From assembly GCA_958451915.1 (NCBI GenBank), contig CAUDRX010000002.1:1-48436 (forward strand): DNA of 48,436 bases. The letters are read 5' to 3'. Below are positions 24,018-32,203 of this stretch, in pieces (positions within the stretch are counted from its first letter, which is position 1; each line of letters starts with the position of its first letter). A model generated the notes under the pieces. That model was not told the origin of the DNA. It saw only the letters and a program-made list of their open reading frames with translations, and did no database searches. The stretch is from an uncultured Peptococcaceae bacterium (GTDB lineage Bacteria; Bacillota; Peptococcia; Peptococcales; Peptococcaceae). Position numbers and translations under genes: made by a program.

Positions 24018-24779
24018 TCAGATGCTCCGTGCAAAGAGCATATCCTTGCCACAGAAGAGCAGCACCCAGGCTGCGGCGGCAAGTGCAAAGAGCGGCTGCC
24101 AGATCCAATAACTGCCAAAGAGCGTATGGCACCAGAGCACATAAGCCCCCAGAGCGAAAGTCAGCGCGGCCAGCGCCCACCAGGCAAGATGTGAGAGCAC
24201 GCGCGGCATCCTGCGCGTGACATCGATGAACTGCACCCGCAGGCTGTGCGCCCGGAACGCCGCTTCATCTTCGATCTCTTCAAGTGCTGCTTCCAGGCGC
24301 TCCGCTTCTGATAAACGACCACGTCGGCTCAATACGCTCACTGCGAGGATGGCACAGGCGAGCGCCAGGGCAAGCCCGATCATCGCCAGAGCGATGGCTG
24401 CACCCAGCCAGGGCTGCCCTTCCAGCGGCAAGGCGATACCAAGAGCCGGCCAGTGTCCCATATGCTGGAGCATCTCAAGCGCCACCAGGATCACCGCTGC
24501 CACTGGCATCACCATCGTGCCAAAGAGTCTGAAGTGCAGATAGAGACAGGCGGCAGCAAAGACAAGTGCGAAGAGCATCCAGATGCCTTCACCGGCCAAC
24601 ACATCACCAGTGATCGCCTGCGCGACCAAACGCACCACCAGCACCACCGTGCCAGCAAGGAAAAGCAGGCTCATGATCACACCGGCCTGCCAGACGTGCA
24701 TAAGCTCACTCGCTGACCAGGCGATCAGCGCCAGCGCAAAGCAGACCACGATGATATAGAACAGGACCGTCATCAGCAT
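24018..24779 (-). CDS. Polytopic membrane protein resembling CcsA/ResC cytochrome c assembly proteins
   Basis: A 253-residue protein with about seven or eight hydrophobic segments. Near the C-terminus, TLFGSYWIWQPLFALAAAAW resembles the tryptophan-rich WWD heme-handling motif of CcsA/CcmC (WG-YW-WDP-E) but the key Asp is Gln and the Glu is absent. A charged loop (about 152-175, SEAERLEAALEEIEDEA) separates two halves. It overlaps the ResB-like gene by 7 bases, the normal gene order for system II. Heme export or cytochrome c maturation is therefore suggested but function may be altered. Certainty is low to moderate. Confidence 0.5.
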   Translation of the reverse strand: MLMTVLFYIIVVCFALALIAWSASELMHVWQAGVIMSLLFLAGTVVLVVRLVAQAITGDVLAGEGIWMLFALVFAAACLYLHFRLFGTMVMPVAAVILVALEMLQHMGHWPALGIALPLEGQPWLGAAIALAMIGLALALACAILAVSVLSRRGRLSEAERLEAALEEIEDEAAFRAHSLRVQFIDVTRRMPRVLSHLAWWALAALTFALGAYVLWCHTLFGSYWIWQPLFALAAAAWVLLFCGKDMLFARSI

Positions 24780-25390
24780 GCCTCATTCCTCCTTCTTCGC
24801 ACAGCCGGCAGCGCACTCAGGCCAAGACTGATCAAAAACAGGATACTGCCTGCCCAGATCAGATGCCGGCACCAGTCATACTTCACGAAAAAGACCAGCT
24901 GGCCGCCGTCAGAGAGCACCGGATGCACTTCAATGCCATCATAAACGAGTGGTTCCGTCTGAGAGATCGTTTCATGCACGGAGACAAGATCCGGACGGGT
25001 CAGCACGATCTCAAATCCGCCGGCAGCCGCCGTTTCCTGGTCAGATGGTGCCAGCGTGAGCTGATAATCATTCATGCCAAGGCCGCTGAGCGCCACGGTC
25101 TCCCCTTCAGCAAGCGGCACATAGACGGCACTGCTGAACATCTGCGAACCAAAGCCGCCAGCGATCACTAGCACCAGCGAAAGATAGAGTAATACCTGCA
25201 CAAAGCCGGAAAACCGCCGTGATTTAACAAGTGTCAGCACGATAAGGGCCAGAAGCACCAGCGCCGCAAGTCCAGCACAGACCGCCTGAACAGCCATTGG
25301 CACGGTACCCGCCGGCAATATAAAAAAGCAAAGGATGGTCAGTGCGACAAGAACCGTGCCTGCCACCCGTAAAGGCCGTAATAACGCCAC
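24773..25390 (-). CDS. ResB/Ccs1-like membrane protein, short
   Basis: A 205-residue protein: three N-terminal hydrophobic helices (about 11-30, 34-54, 65-85), an extracytoplasmic beta-rich domain (about 90-170), and one C-terminal helix (about 172-190) ending in a basic tail. This layout, with a periplasmic domain between helices 3 and 4, is that of ResB/Ccs1, although it is less than half the usual length. The start is GTG at 25390 with AAAGGGG 9 bases upstream. Together with the CcsA-like partner it would form a minimal system II heme-handling pair. Family assignment is inferred from topology and gene order. Confidence 0.5.
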   Translation of the reverse strand: MALLRPLRVAGTVLVALTILCFFILPAGTVPMAVQAVCAGLAALVLLALIVLTLVKSRRFSGFVQVLLYLSLVLVIAGGFGSQMFSSAVYVPLAEGETVALSGLGMNDYQLTLAPSDQETAAAGGFEIVLTRPDLVSVHETISQTEPLVYDGIEVHPVLSDGGQLVFFVKYDWCRHLIWAGSILFLISLGLSALPAVRRRRNEAC

Positions 25391-25428
25391 AATATTGTGC
25401 CCCTTTCATAGTAGATTCAGCTATAAAG

Positions 25429-25457
25429 ATTATGCTGGATTCCCCAGGGGATGTCAA
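25429..25457 (-). promoter_or_regulatory. Promoter of the ResB/CcsA-like operon, with overlapping inverted repeat
   Basis: TTGACA (25452-25457), 17 bp and CATAAT (25429-25434) on the minus strand. A 10-bp inverted repeat (CTGGAT-CCCC at about 25458-25467 with GGGGA-ATCCAG at 25435-25445) embraces the -35 element, so it may be an operator or the weak end of the truA transcript. Confidence 0.65.
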
Positions 25458-25475
25458 GGGGATCCAGGGACCTGC

Positions 25476-26315
25476 TCAGATCATGAGCGGATCTGCCAAA
25501 AGCGGCGCCACCCGGTCATCCGGCAGCCGTTCGAGCTGCGCGAGCCGCTCAGCGAGCGTCGCTTCCTCATAGAAGACCTCTTCCATCGTCAGCCCGCAGG
25601 CTGCTGCAGTCGGTCCAGCCTGACTGCGGTCGCCGCTGGTCAGGGCACGCTCGATGGCAGACAACGGCCGCCGGCCCAGTGCAATGTCAACAGCAGTACC
25701 GATCAGATTGCGGACCATTTTGCGCAGAAAACCGTCACCGACAAAATGTACCTGCCACCAGGCAGGGTCGCACCTGTCGACACAGCATTTTGCCAGATAG
25801 AGGGTGCGGTCAAACGTCTGGACCGTCGCACCACGTCCGCAGAAGCCTTCAAAATCGTGGTGCCCAAGATAGCAGGCAAGGGCCTCTTCGAAAAGTTCGC
25901 GGTCAAGGGGCTGCGGGATATGAGTGAAATATCCATGTCCCAGGGCCGGCGGCGTCTGTGCATTGTAGATACGGTAGCTGTACCATTTGCCGATGGCACA
26001 TTTTCGCGCATGAAAGCCCGCATCCGCCACTGATACATCCGTGATCACCAGACTCGGCGGCAGTGCCCTGTTAAGAGCATAGCGCAGCCGCTCCGGCGGA
26101 ATCGTACGGCCGGAACACACGTGGGCGATCTGTGCCCGGGCATGCACCCCTGCATCGGTGCGTCCGGCGCCATGCAGCTTCACCCGCTCTCCGAAGAGCT
26201 CACTGAAGGTTGCTTCCAACAATCCCTGTACAGTAAGCAGGTCTTCATCACTCTGGCGCTGAAAGCCGGAAAAGCCTGCGCCATCATAGCTCATCGTGAG
26301 CTTGTACACCGTCAT
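25476..26315 (-). CDS. truA: tRNA pseudouridine(38-40) synthase
   Basis: A 279-residue enzyme that isomerises U38-U40 in the anticodon arm. The catalytic Asp lies in GAGRTDAGVHA, and the C-terminal FLRKMVRNLIGT motif is conserved. The ATG at 26315 overlaps the ecfT stop as ATGA. Its place after the ecf genes is the conserved Firmicutes arrangement. Confidence 0.95.
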   Translation of the reverse strand: MTVYKLTMSYDGAGFSGFQRQSDEDLLTVQGLLEATFSELFGERVKLHGAGRTDAGVHARAQIAHVCSGRTIPPERLRYALNRALPPSLVITDVSVADAGFHARKCAIGKWYSYRIYNAQTPPALGHGYFTHIPQPLDRELFEEALACYLGHHDFEGFCGRGATVQTFDRTLYLAKCCVDRCDPAWWQVHFVGDGFLRKMVRNLIGTAVDIALGRRPLSAIERALTSGDRSQAGPTAAACGLTMEEVFYEEATLAERLAQLERLPDDRVAPLLADPLMI

Positions 26316-27115
26316 AAGACCACCCACCTTGTCAGCGCCGCCAGGACAAGTATCACCACAAGTACGATGCCTGCCACGCGATCGCGGGTCTCATAGCGCA
26401 GCTCATGCAGACGCGTACGCCCTTCGCCGCCATGATAGCAGCGCGCTTCCATAGCCATCGCCAACTCATTGGCACGATTGATGGCACTGAGAAAAAGCGG
26501 TACAAGGATCGGCAAGAGTGCCCGCGCACGGTCCATCAGCCCGCCTTCATCGAAGGACGCGCCGCGCGCCGCCTGCGCCTTCATGATCTTGTCCGTTTCA
26601 TCGATCAGCGTTGGGATAAAGCGCAGCGCGATCGTCATCATCATCGCCAGCTCATGGGCCGGCACACCGATGCGCTTGAACGGCGAAAGCAGATTTTCCA
26701 CCGCGTCGGTGAGAACGATCGGCGTCGTTGTAAGGGTCAGCACACTCGTCGTCATCACCAGAAGGATCAGGCGCACGCAGAGGAAGACTGCCATACGTAT
26801 GCCTTCCGCTGTGATATGCAGAAACTTCCACTGCCAAAGCACCGTGCCCGGCGTAAAGAAGATCTGGATCAGTGCTGTAAAAACAAGGATAAAGAGCAGG
26901 GGACGGATCCCTCTGAAATAGAACTTCAGCGGCACCTTGCTGGCCAAAAGGATCGCCATCACTACGACACCGGCATAGACCAGGCCAAACCATTGATTGA
27001 CCACAAAAAGCGCCACCATGATCGCCAGCATGCCGAAGATCTTCGTGCGTGGGTCCAGCCGGTGCAGGATCGAATCGCCTTTAACATACTGACCGATGGT
27101 GATATCCTTTAGCAT
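26312..27115 (-). CDS. ecfT: ECF transporter transmembrane protein
   Basis: A 267-residue membrane protein of the energy-coupling factor module. It starts MLKDITIGQYVKGDS, typical of EcfT, has about five helices, and carries the two cytoplasmic coupling Ala-Arg-Gly motifs (here QAARGASFDEGG and EARCYHGGEGRT) that contact the ATPases. It drives various vitamin-binding S components encoded elsewhere. Overlaps ecfA2 by 7 bases. Confidence 0.94.
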   Translation of the reverse strand: MLKDITIGQYVKGDSILHRLDPRTKIFGMLAIMVALFVVNQWFGLVYAGVVVMAILLASKVPLKFYFRGIRPLLFILVFTALIQIFFTPGTVLWQWKFLHITAEGIRMAVFLCVRLILLVMTTSVLTLTTTPIVLTDAVENLLSPFKRIGVPAHELAMMMTIALRFIPTLIDETDKIMKAQAARGASFDEGGLMDRARALLPILVPLFLSAINRANELAMAMEARCYHGGEGRTRLHELRYETRDRVAGIVLVVILVLAALTRWVVL

Positions 27116-27981
27116 GATCGCGCCCCCTTTCGCGCCTCAAGCGCCACATCGATGATGCGGCACGCTTCTTCAACATTGAGCGCATTCGTCGGCACATCAA
27201 GGCCCTGTTTCTTTAGCGCACGCAAAAGCGCCATCACAGAAGGGATCCCAAGGTGGATCTCTTCAAGCATATCAGCCTGTGCGAAGACGTCCTCTGTCGG
27301 TCCTTCTGTCACCTTTGTGCCATGGTTCATCACCACCATATAATTGGCATAACGTGCCACATCGTCCATGCTGTGACTGACAAGGATGATGCTCATATCG
27401 CTCTGCTCGTAGAGACTATAGATCGCTTCAAGGATGCGGTCACGCCCCAGCGGATCAAGACCCGCTGTCGGTTCATCGAGGATCAGATAGCGTGGGCGCA
27501 TCGCTACAATACCAGCAATAGCCACGCGCCGTTTCTGACCACCACTGATCTCAAAAGGTGAACGGTCCTTCCATGTCTCATAATCCAAATCGACCAGCGC
27601 CATCGCCTCGCGCACGCGCACTTCCTGTTCCGCTTCGTCGAGGCCCTGGTTCATTGGGCCAAAGGCAATGTCCTTGGCAATGGTCTCCTCAAAAAGCTGA
27701 TATTCGGGATACTGAAAGACCAGCCCTACCTGCTTGCGGCGCTCGCGCACCTCTTTACTCTTGTCCGAAAGGTCAAATCCGTCCACCAGCACACGACCGC
27801 TGGTCGGTTTGAGCAGCCCGTTCATCAGCTGCACCAGCGTCGATTTACCGCTGCCAGTGTGGCCGACAAGACCGACAAAGCTATGATCGGGGATAGTAAA
27901 GGAGACATCTGTCAGGGCGCGGGTTTCTTCCAGTCCTCCAGCATTATAGATATAGGATACATTTTGCAGTTCTAATGACAT
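27109..27981 (-). CDS. ecfA2: ECF transporter ATP-binding protein A2
   Basis: A 290-residue ABC ATPase. Walker A GHTGSGKST, signature ISGGQKRR, Walker B LILDEPT and the H loop VSHSMDD are intact. With EcfA1 and EcfT it forms the shared engine for vitamin and metal uptake. Overlaps ecfA1 by 10 bases. Confidence 0.95.
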   Translation of the reverse strand: MSLELQNVSYIYNAGGLEETRALTDVSFTIPDHSFVGLVGHTGSGKSTLVQLMNGLLKPTSGRVLVDGFDLSDKSKEVRERRKQVGLVFQYPEYQLFEETIAKDIAFGPMNQGLDEAEQEVRVREAMALVDLDYETWKDRSPFEISGGQKRRVAIAGIVAMRPRYLILDEPTAGLDPLGRDRILEAIYSLYEQSDMSIILVSHSMDDVARYANYMVVMNHGTKVTEGPTEDVFAQADMLEEIHLGIPSVMALLRALKKQGLDVPTNALNVEEACRIIDVALEARKGARSC

Positions 27982-28796
27982 AATACATCCACCATTTCAT
28001 CGATCGTTAAGACATCCCGAGGGATGAACGGATATTTTTCGTGCAGCCGAACAGCAACTTCTGTCACCGGCGGCACATCCAGATGCAGGGCCCGCAGTTC
28101 ATCCACGTGGGTAAAGATCTGGCGCGGCGTCCCCTGCATGACGATGTCGCCGTCATCCATCACGATCACACGGTCTGCCAGCACCGCTTCCTCCATAAAG
28201 TGAGTGATATTGACGATCGTCATACCTTCCTCCTTATTGAGCCGCAGCATCGTATGGATGACCTCGCTGCGGCCATCAGGATCGAGCATCGCAGTCGGTT
28301 CATCGAAAACAATGGTCTGCGGACGCATGGCAATGATGCCGGCGATGGCGATGCGCTGCTTTTGCCCGCCGCTGAGATGATGAGGCATGGCGTCACGAAA
28401 ATCTTCCATCTGTACCATATGCAGCGCCTCTTCAAGGCGCTCAAGGATCTTCTCCCGCGGCAGGCCGAGATTCTCCGGACCAAAGGCGATCTCTTCCATA
28501 ACGGTCGTTGCCACTAACTGATTGTCTGGATTCTGAAAGACCATCCCCACGCGCTGCAGGATATCCAGCGCATGGGCCTCGTCCCGCGTATCGTATTCGT
28601 CAACCATAACAACCCCTTCAGTCGGCAGGAGCAGCCCGTTGAGATGCTTGGCCAGCGTAGATTTGCCGCAGCCATTACGCCCCAGCACAGCGACATGCTC
28701 GCCATCATCGATGTGAAGATTGATATGGTTCAGTGCCCGCACTTCTGTCTCTGAACCCTGGTGATAGATGTGCGAAAGATTCTGTATATCGATCAC
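27972..28796 (-). CDS. ecfA1: ECF transporter ATP-binding protein A1
   Basis: A 274-residue ABC ATPase with Walker A GRNGCGKST, signature LSGGQKQR, Walker B IVFDEPT and H loop NITHFMEE. The GTG at 28796 (VIDIQNLSHIY) is preferred: AAGAAGGG lies 6 bases upstream and the length fits the family. Longer upstream ATG starts lack a site. It opens the ecfA1-ecfA2-ecfT-truA operon. Confidence 0.94.
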   Translation of the reverse strand: MIDIQNLSHIYHQGSETEVRALNHINLHIDDGEHVAVLGRNGCGKSTLAKHLNGLLLPTEGVVMVDEYDTRDEAHALDILQRVGMVFQNPDNQLVATTVMEEIAFGPENLGLPREKILERLEEALHMVQMEDFRDAMPHHLSGGQKQRIAIAGIIAMRPQTIVFDEPTAMLDPDGRSEVIHTMLRLNKEEGMTIVNITHFMEEAVLADRVIVMDDGDIVMQGTPRQIFTHVDELRALHLDVPPVTEVAVRLHEKYPFIPRDVLTIDEMVDVLCH

Positions 28797-28844
28797 ATGA
28801 AACCCTTCTTTCATTTCATGATCTGTCTGTTGTGTCACTATCTT

Positions 28845-28872
28845 ATTATACCCGATATGGTCCTGTAAACAA
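28845..28872 (-). promoter_or_regulatory. Sigma-A promoter of the ecf-truA operon
   Basis: A perfect TATAAT (28845-28850) with TTGTTT (28867-28872) and a 16-bp spacer, 48 bases before the ecfA1 GTG. The -35 is weak. Confidence 0.7.
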
Positions 28873-28873
28873 T

Positions 28874-28894
28874 AAAAAACGCGCAAAAAGCGCG
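28874..28894 (-). terminator. Second terminator upstream of the ecf operon
   Basis: A CGCGC-AAAAA-GCGCG hairpin (28880-28894) followed on the minus strand by six U residues. It stands just ahead of the ecfA1 promoter and insulates it from the ribosomal cluster. Confidence 0.75.
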
Positions 28895-29014
28895 CCGAAA
28901 GTCAGCTTCGATATATAAAAGCAAGGGGACCAGCAGATGTATGAACGAGTGATCCCCCGTGCAGGGTCATCCACAACCATTCATTTTCATCGTCCGAACC
29001 TTTCATGTCTTCAG
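28895..29014 (-). other. 120-base gene-free stretch between two terminators
   Basis: No open reading frame with a ribosome binding site is seen. It contains an 8-bp hairpin (28925-28932 with 28950-28957, one G-U pair). A small RNA ending at 28874 is possible, but no convincing promoter was found. It does not match the SRP, 6S or known riboswitch cores as far as I can judge. Confidence 0.3.
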
Positions 29015-29051
29015 CAAAAAAGAGGACCCGGGATAACATCCCAGGTCCTCT
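29015..29051 (-). terminator. Intrinsic terminator of the ribosomal protein cluster
   Basis: Arms at 29021-29034 and 29038-29051 pair over 13 bp with one mismatch; six U residues follow on the minus strand. It starts 10 bases past the rplQ stop. Confidence 0.93.
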
Positions 29052-29060
29052 CTCATTCTC

Positions 29061-29399
29061 TTATACGAGCTCAAGAATTGCCATTGGCGCTGCATCGCCG
29101 CGGCGGAAGCCAGTCTTCAGCACGCGGGTGTAACCGCCATTGCGGTCTTTGTAAGCAGGTGCGATCTCGTGGAAGAGCTTGTAAGCAACGTCTTCGTCCA
29201 TGAGATAGCTGTTAGCCTGACGGTAAGCAGCGAGGTCACCTTTCTTACCTAAGGTGATCATTTTATCCACCATACGACGAACTTCCTTCGCCTTGACTTC
29301 GGTGGTCTCCACTTTGCCGTGCATCAGCACGGAAGTGGTCATATTACGGAGAATCGCACGGCGATGTGCGCTGTCAGTCCCGATTTTACGATGATTCAT
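29061..29399 (-). CDS. rplQ: 50S ribosomal protein L17
   Basis: A 112-residue protein starting MNHRKIGTDSAHRRAILRNM, the family hallmark, and closing with GFRRGDAAPMAILELV. It lies near the peptide exit tunnel. Last gene of the alpha operon, 15 bases after rpoA. Confidence 0.98.
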   Translation of the reverse strand: MNHRKIGTDSAHRRAILRNMTTSVLMHGKVETTEVKAKEVRRMVDKMITLGKKGDLAAYRQANSYLMDEDVAYKLFHEIAPAYKDRNGGYTRVLKTGFRRGDAAPMAILELV

Positions 29400-29414
29400 C
29401 CCTGAACCTCCTTA

Positions 29415-30362
29415 TTATTCCTCGTTAGATTTTAATGACAAACCGAGGGCGGCCATCTTCTTCTGAACCTCTTCGAGAGACTTCTTCCCAAGATTGCGCA
29501 CCTTCATCATGTCGTCTTTGCTCTTCTGTGTCAGCTCAAGCACCGTATTGATGCCTGCACGCTTCAAGCAGTTGTAGGAACGGACGGAAAGATCGAGTTC
29601 TTCGATGGTCATATCGAGAACTTTATCTTTTTCTTCCTCTTCCTTCTCGATCATGACCTGCATGTCACGCATGTTATCATTCAGGCCAATGAACAGCTGC
29701 AGATGATCGACAAGAATGCGCGCTGCCAAAGACAGGGCATCGGCAGGTTTGATGTTGCCATTACATTCAATCTCGATCGTCAACTTATCATATTCGGTGT
29801 TGTTACCAACACGGGTCGCATCGATGGAGAAGTTGACCTTGTGCACAGGCGTGTAGATAGAATCGATTGGAATGGTACCGATCGGCAGTCCTTCCTTCTT
29901 ATTCTTATCTGCTGACACATAGCCACGTCCAGTTTCAACAACCATTTCGATATACAAACGACTGTTTGTATCCAAAGTGGCGATGTGTAAATCCTTGTTC
30001 AACACTTCAACGGCGTCTGTGGTGATGATGTCACCAGCAGTGATCTCGCCTTCTTCAGTAGCATCGATGATGATGATCTGTGGTTCATCAGAGCTGCTCT
30101 TCAGTGCCAGAGATTTGATGTTGAGGATGATCTCAGCAACGTCTTCTTTTACACCGGGAACAGTCGAGAATTCATGCAAAACACCATCAATTTTAATGGA
30201 TGTGACTGCTGCCCCTGGAATAGAGGATAAGAGGATACGGCGCAGGGAGTTGCCCAACGTGACACCATAGCCTCGTTCAAGTGGTTCGACAACGAATTTG
30301 CCATAGGTATTGTCATCACTCTGCTCAACACATTCAATGCGTGGCTTTTCTATTTCAATCAT
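29415..30362 (-). CDS. rpoA: DNA-directed RNA polymerase alpha subunit
   Basis: A 315-residue protein. The N-terminal dimerisation domain has LERGYGVTLGNSLRRILLSS. The C-terminal domain (about 245-310) has LDLSVRSYNCLKRAGINTV and LGKKSLEEV for UP-element and activator contacts, joined by a charged linker (KEEEEKDK). Full length; in the normal place between rpsD and rplQ. Confidence 0.98.
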   Translation of the reverse strand: MIEIEKPRIECVEQSDDNTYGKFVVEPLERGYGVTLGNSLRRILLSSIPGAAVTSIKIDGVLHEFSTVPGVKEDVAEIILNIKSLALKSSSDEPQIIIIDATEEGEITAGDIITTDAVEVLNKDLHIATLDTNSRLYIEMVVETGRGYVSADKNKKEGLPIGTIPIDSIYTPVHKVNFSIDATRVGNNTEYDKLTIEIECNGNIKPADALSLAARILVDHLQLFIGLNDNMRDMQVMIEKEEEEKDKVLDMTIEELDLSVRSYNCLKRAGINTVLELTQKSKDDMMKVRNLGKKSLEEVQKKMAALGLSLKSNEE

Positions 30363-30413
30363 TCATAATCCTCCCATGTGATAGGCTCTGCAGATTGCTA
30401 CGATGCTAAAGGA

Positions 30414-31007
30414 TTACTTGTTGTACAATTCGACGATCATCTGTTCATTGACAGGAATGTCGATCTCTTCGCGCTTTGGAACTGCAACGATCTTTACGCT
30501 ATGGTTTGCAGCATCCAGTTCCATCCAGGATGGAATGTGTGCAAGATCCTGATTGTCCAGAAATTCTTTGAAATGTGGAGAGTTGGCGCTCTTCTCTTTC
30601 ATCTGGATAACATCGCCAACCTTGACCTGCATGGAAGGAATGTTGGCCTTCTTACCATTGATGGTGAAGTGGTTATGAACAACCATCTGACGGCATTCAC
30701 GGCGAGTCTTACCGAAACCAGCGCGGAAAACAACATTGTCGAAACGCTGTTCGAGCATGATGATGAGGTTTTCACCAGCAGGACCTTCGAGCTTTTTCGC
30801 TTTTTCGAAGTAGTTTCTGAAAGGCTTTTCCATGACGCCATAGATGAATTTGGCTTTCTGCTTTTCCTGCAACTGCATGCCATATTCGCTCTGTTTTTTA
30901 CGCATTCTCTTTGGTTCACGGTTAGATTCTTTGCTGTAACCGAGTTCTGCAGGAGAAATGCCCAAAGCACGGCATCTTTTTACGATTGGTTCTCTGTTTC
31001 TTGCCAT
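30414..31007 (-). CDS. rpsD: 30S ribosomal protein S4
   Basis: A 197-residue primary 16S binder with a C-terminal S4 RNA-binding domain (LEQRFDNVVFRAGF, VHNHFTINGKK). The N-terminus has only one Cys (KRCRALG), so this is the zinc-free form. In many bacteria S4 represses its own operon. Confidence 0.97.
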   Translation of the reverse strand: MARNREPIVKRCRALGISPAELGYSKESNREPKRMRKKQSEYGMQLQEKQKAKFIYGVMEKPFRNYFEKAKKLEGPAGENLIIMLEQRFDNVVFRAGFGKTRRECRQMVVHNHFTINGKKANIPSMQVKVGDVIQMKEKSANSPHFKEFLDNQDLAHIPSWMELDAANHSVKIVAVPKREEIDIPVNEQMIVELYNK

Positions 31008-31022
31008 TCTATTGAACCCTCC

Positions 31023-31418
31023 TTATACTCTTCTGCGTTTTGGTGGACGGCAGCCATTGTGTGGGATTGGCGTAACGTCCTTGATCATGCTGACTTCGAG
31101 ACCTGCTGCCTGCAATGCACGGATCGCAGCTTCGCGGCCGGAGCCAGGACCCTTTACGAGACATTCGATCTCTTTAAGGCCATGTTCCATAGCAGCCTTT
31201 GCAGCGGTTTCAGCAGCAACCTGCGCAGCGTATGGGGTGCTCTTACGAGAACCACGGAAGCCCATGCCACCAGCACTTGCCCAGCTGATCGCATTCCCAT
31301 TCACGTCGGTGATGGTAACGAGCGTATTGTTAAAGCTGCTCTTGATATGAGCAACGCCTTTTTCAATATTTTTACGTTCTTTACGACGAACGCGAGTCGT
31401 TTTTCTTGGTTTTGCCAC
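31023..31418 (-). CDS. rpsK: 30S ribosomal protein S11
   Basis: A 131-residue platform protein with SSFNNTLVTITDVNGNAISW and a C-terminal DVTPIPHNGCRPPKRRRV, the family ending. Start at 31418; 15 bases follow rpsM. Confidence 0.98.
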   Translation of the reverse strand: MAKPRKTTRVRRKERKNIEKGVAHIKSSFNNTLVTITDVNGNAISWASAGGMGFRGSRKSTPYAAQVAAETAAKAAMEHGLKEIECLVKGPGSGREAAIRALQAAGLEVSMIKDVTPIPHNGCRPPKRRRV

Positions 31419-31433
31419 TTTGTCTCACCCCTA

Positions 31434-31802
31434 TTACTTTTTACGCGTGCCGGCTGCAGAAGACTTTTTACCCTTACGGGTTCTTGCGTTGGTCTTAGTC
31501 TTCTGACCACGAACAGGAAGACCTCTTCTATGGCGGATGCCACGATAGCAGCCGATCTCAGTCAGACGCTTGATGTTGAGGCTGACTTCACGACGAAGAT
31601 CCCCTTCGACGGTATAGTCGTCGATCAGACGACGAAGTTTTTCTTCCTCTTCATCCGTCAGATCACGTACACGGGTGTCAGGATTGATACCAGCTTCTGC
31701 AACGAGTTTTTCAGCGGTAGGGCCGCCGATGCCATATATATAGGTAAGACCGATAACGATACGTTTATCTCTTGGCAGGTCGATACCAGCAATTCTTGCC
31801 AT
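31434..31802 (-). CDS. rpsM: 30S ribosomal protein S13
   Basis: A 122-residue head protein: MARIAGIDLPRDKR at the start, helix-two-turn-helix (IYGIGGPTAEKL), and RGLPVRGQKTKTNARTRKG at the basic tail that contacts the P-site tRNA. The start has a GGAGG site about 7 bases away. Confidence 0.98.
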   Translation of the reverse strand: MARIAGIDLPRDKRIVIGLTYIYGIGGPTAEKLVAEAGINPDTRVRDLTDEEEEKLRRLIDDYTVEGDLRREVSLNIKRLTEIGCYRGIRHRRGLPVRGQKTKTNARTRKGKKSSAAGTRKK

Positions 31803-31825
31803 TTAATGCACCTCCTGGGGAATGA

Positions 31826-31939
31826 TTAGCCTTGTACTTGCTTATGCTTTGGGTTTTCACAGATCACCATGACGCGACCTTTGCGCTTGATGACCTTGCA
31901 TTTTTCACACATCGGTTTTACGGATGCTCTAACTTTCAT
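31826..31939 (-). CDS. rpmJ: 50S ribosomal protein L36
   Basis: A 37-residue zinc-ribbon protein, MKVRASVKPMCEKCKVIKRK... ending KHKQVQG. The zinc ligands are C11, C14, C27 and H32, so this is the zinc (C+) form. It lies between infA and rpsM as in most Firmicutes and has a GAGG site upstream. Confidence 0.97.
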   Translation of the reverse strand: MKVRASVKPMCEKCKVIKRKGRVMVICENPKHKQVQG

Positions 31940-31972
31940 ATTATGAAGCCTCCTTGTGAGAAACTCGGGTTT

Positions 31973-32188
31973 TTACTTAAATCTATAGGTGATTCTGCCA
32001 CGGGTCAGATCGTAAGGTGACAGTTCAACAGTCACACGGTCGCCTGGCAGGATCTTAATAAAGTTCATACGAATCTTTCCGCTGATATGAGCCAAAATGG
32101 TATAACCGTTTTCAAGTTCGACCTTAAACATGGCATTCGGTAGAGATTCAACAACTGTGCCTTGAAGCTCAATAACGTCTTTACTCAT
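31973..32188 (-). CDS. infA: Translation initiation factor IF-1
   Basis: A 71-residue OB-fold protein (DVIELQGTVVESLPNAMFKV, HISGKIRMNFIKILPGD, RGRITYRFK) that occupies the A site during initiation. Placed between map and rpmJ; the KOW-domain gene often seen between map and infA is absent. Confidence 0.98.
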   Translation of the reverse strand: MSKDVIELQGTVVESLPNAMFKVELENGYTILAHISGKIRMNFIKILPGDRVTVELSPYDLTRGRITYRFK

Positions 32189-32203
32189 GTTTGTCCTCCT
32201 TTT

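Noticed and set aside
28895..29014. Riboswitch ahead of the ecf operon
   Set aside because: The ecf promoter lies downstream of this stretch, so it would not be in the ecf mRNA, and no conserved riboswitch core is apparent.
30378..31829. Plus-strand open frame of 483 codons opposite rpsD-rpsK-rpsM
   Set aside because: Antisense shadow spanning three certain ribosomal protein genes, rich in Phe/Cys, with no family resemblance.
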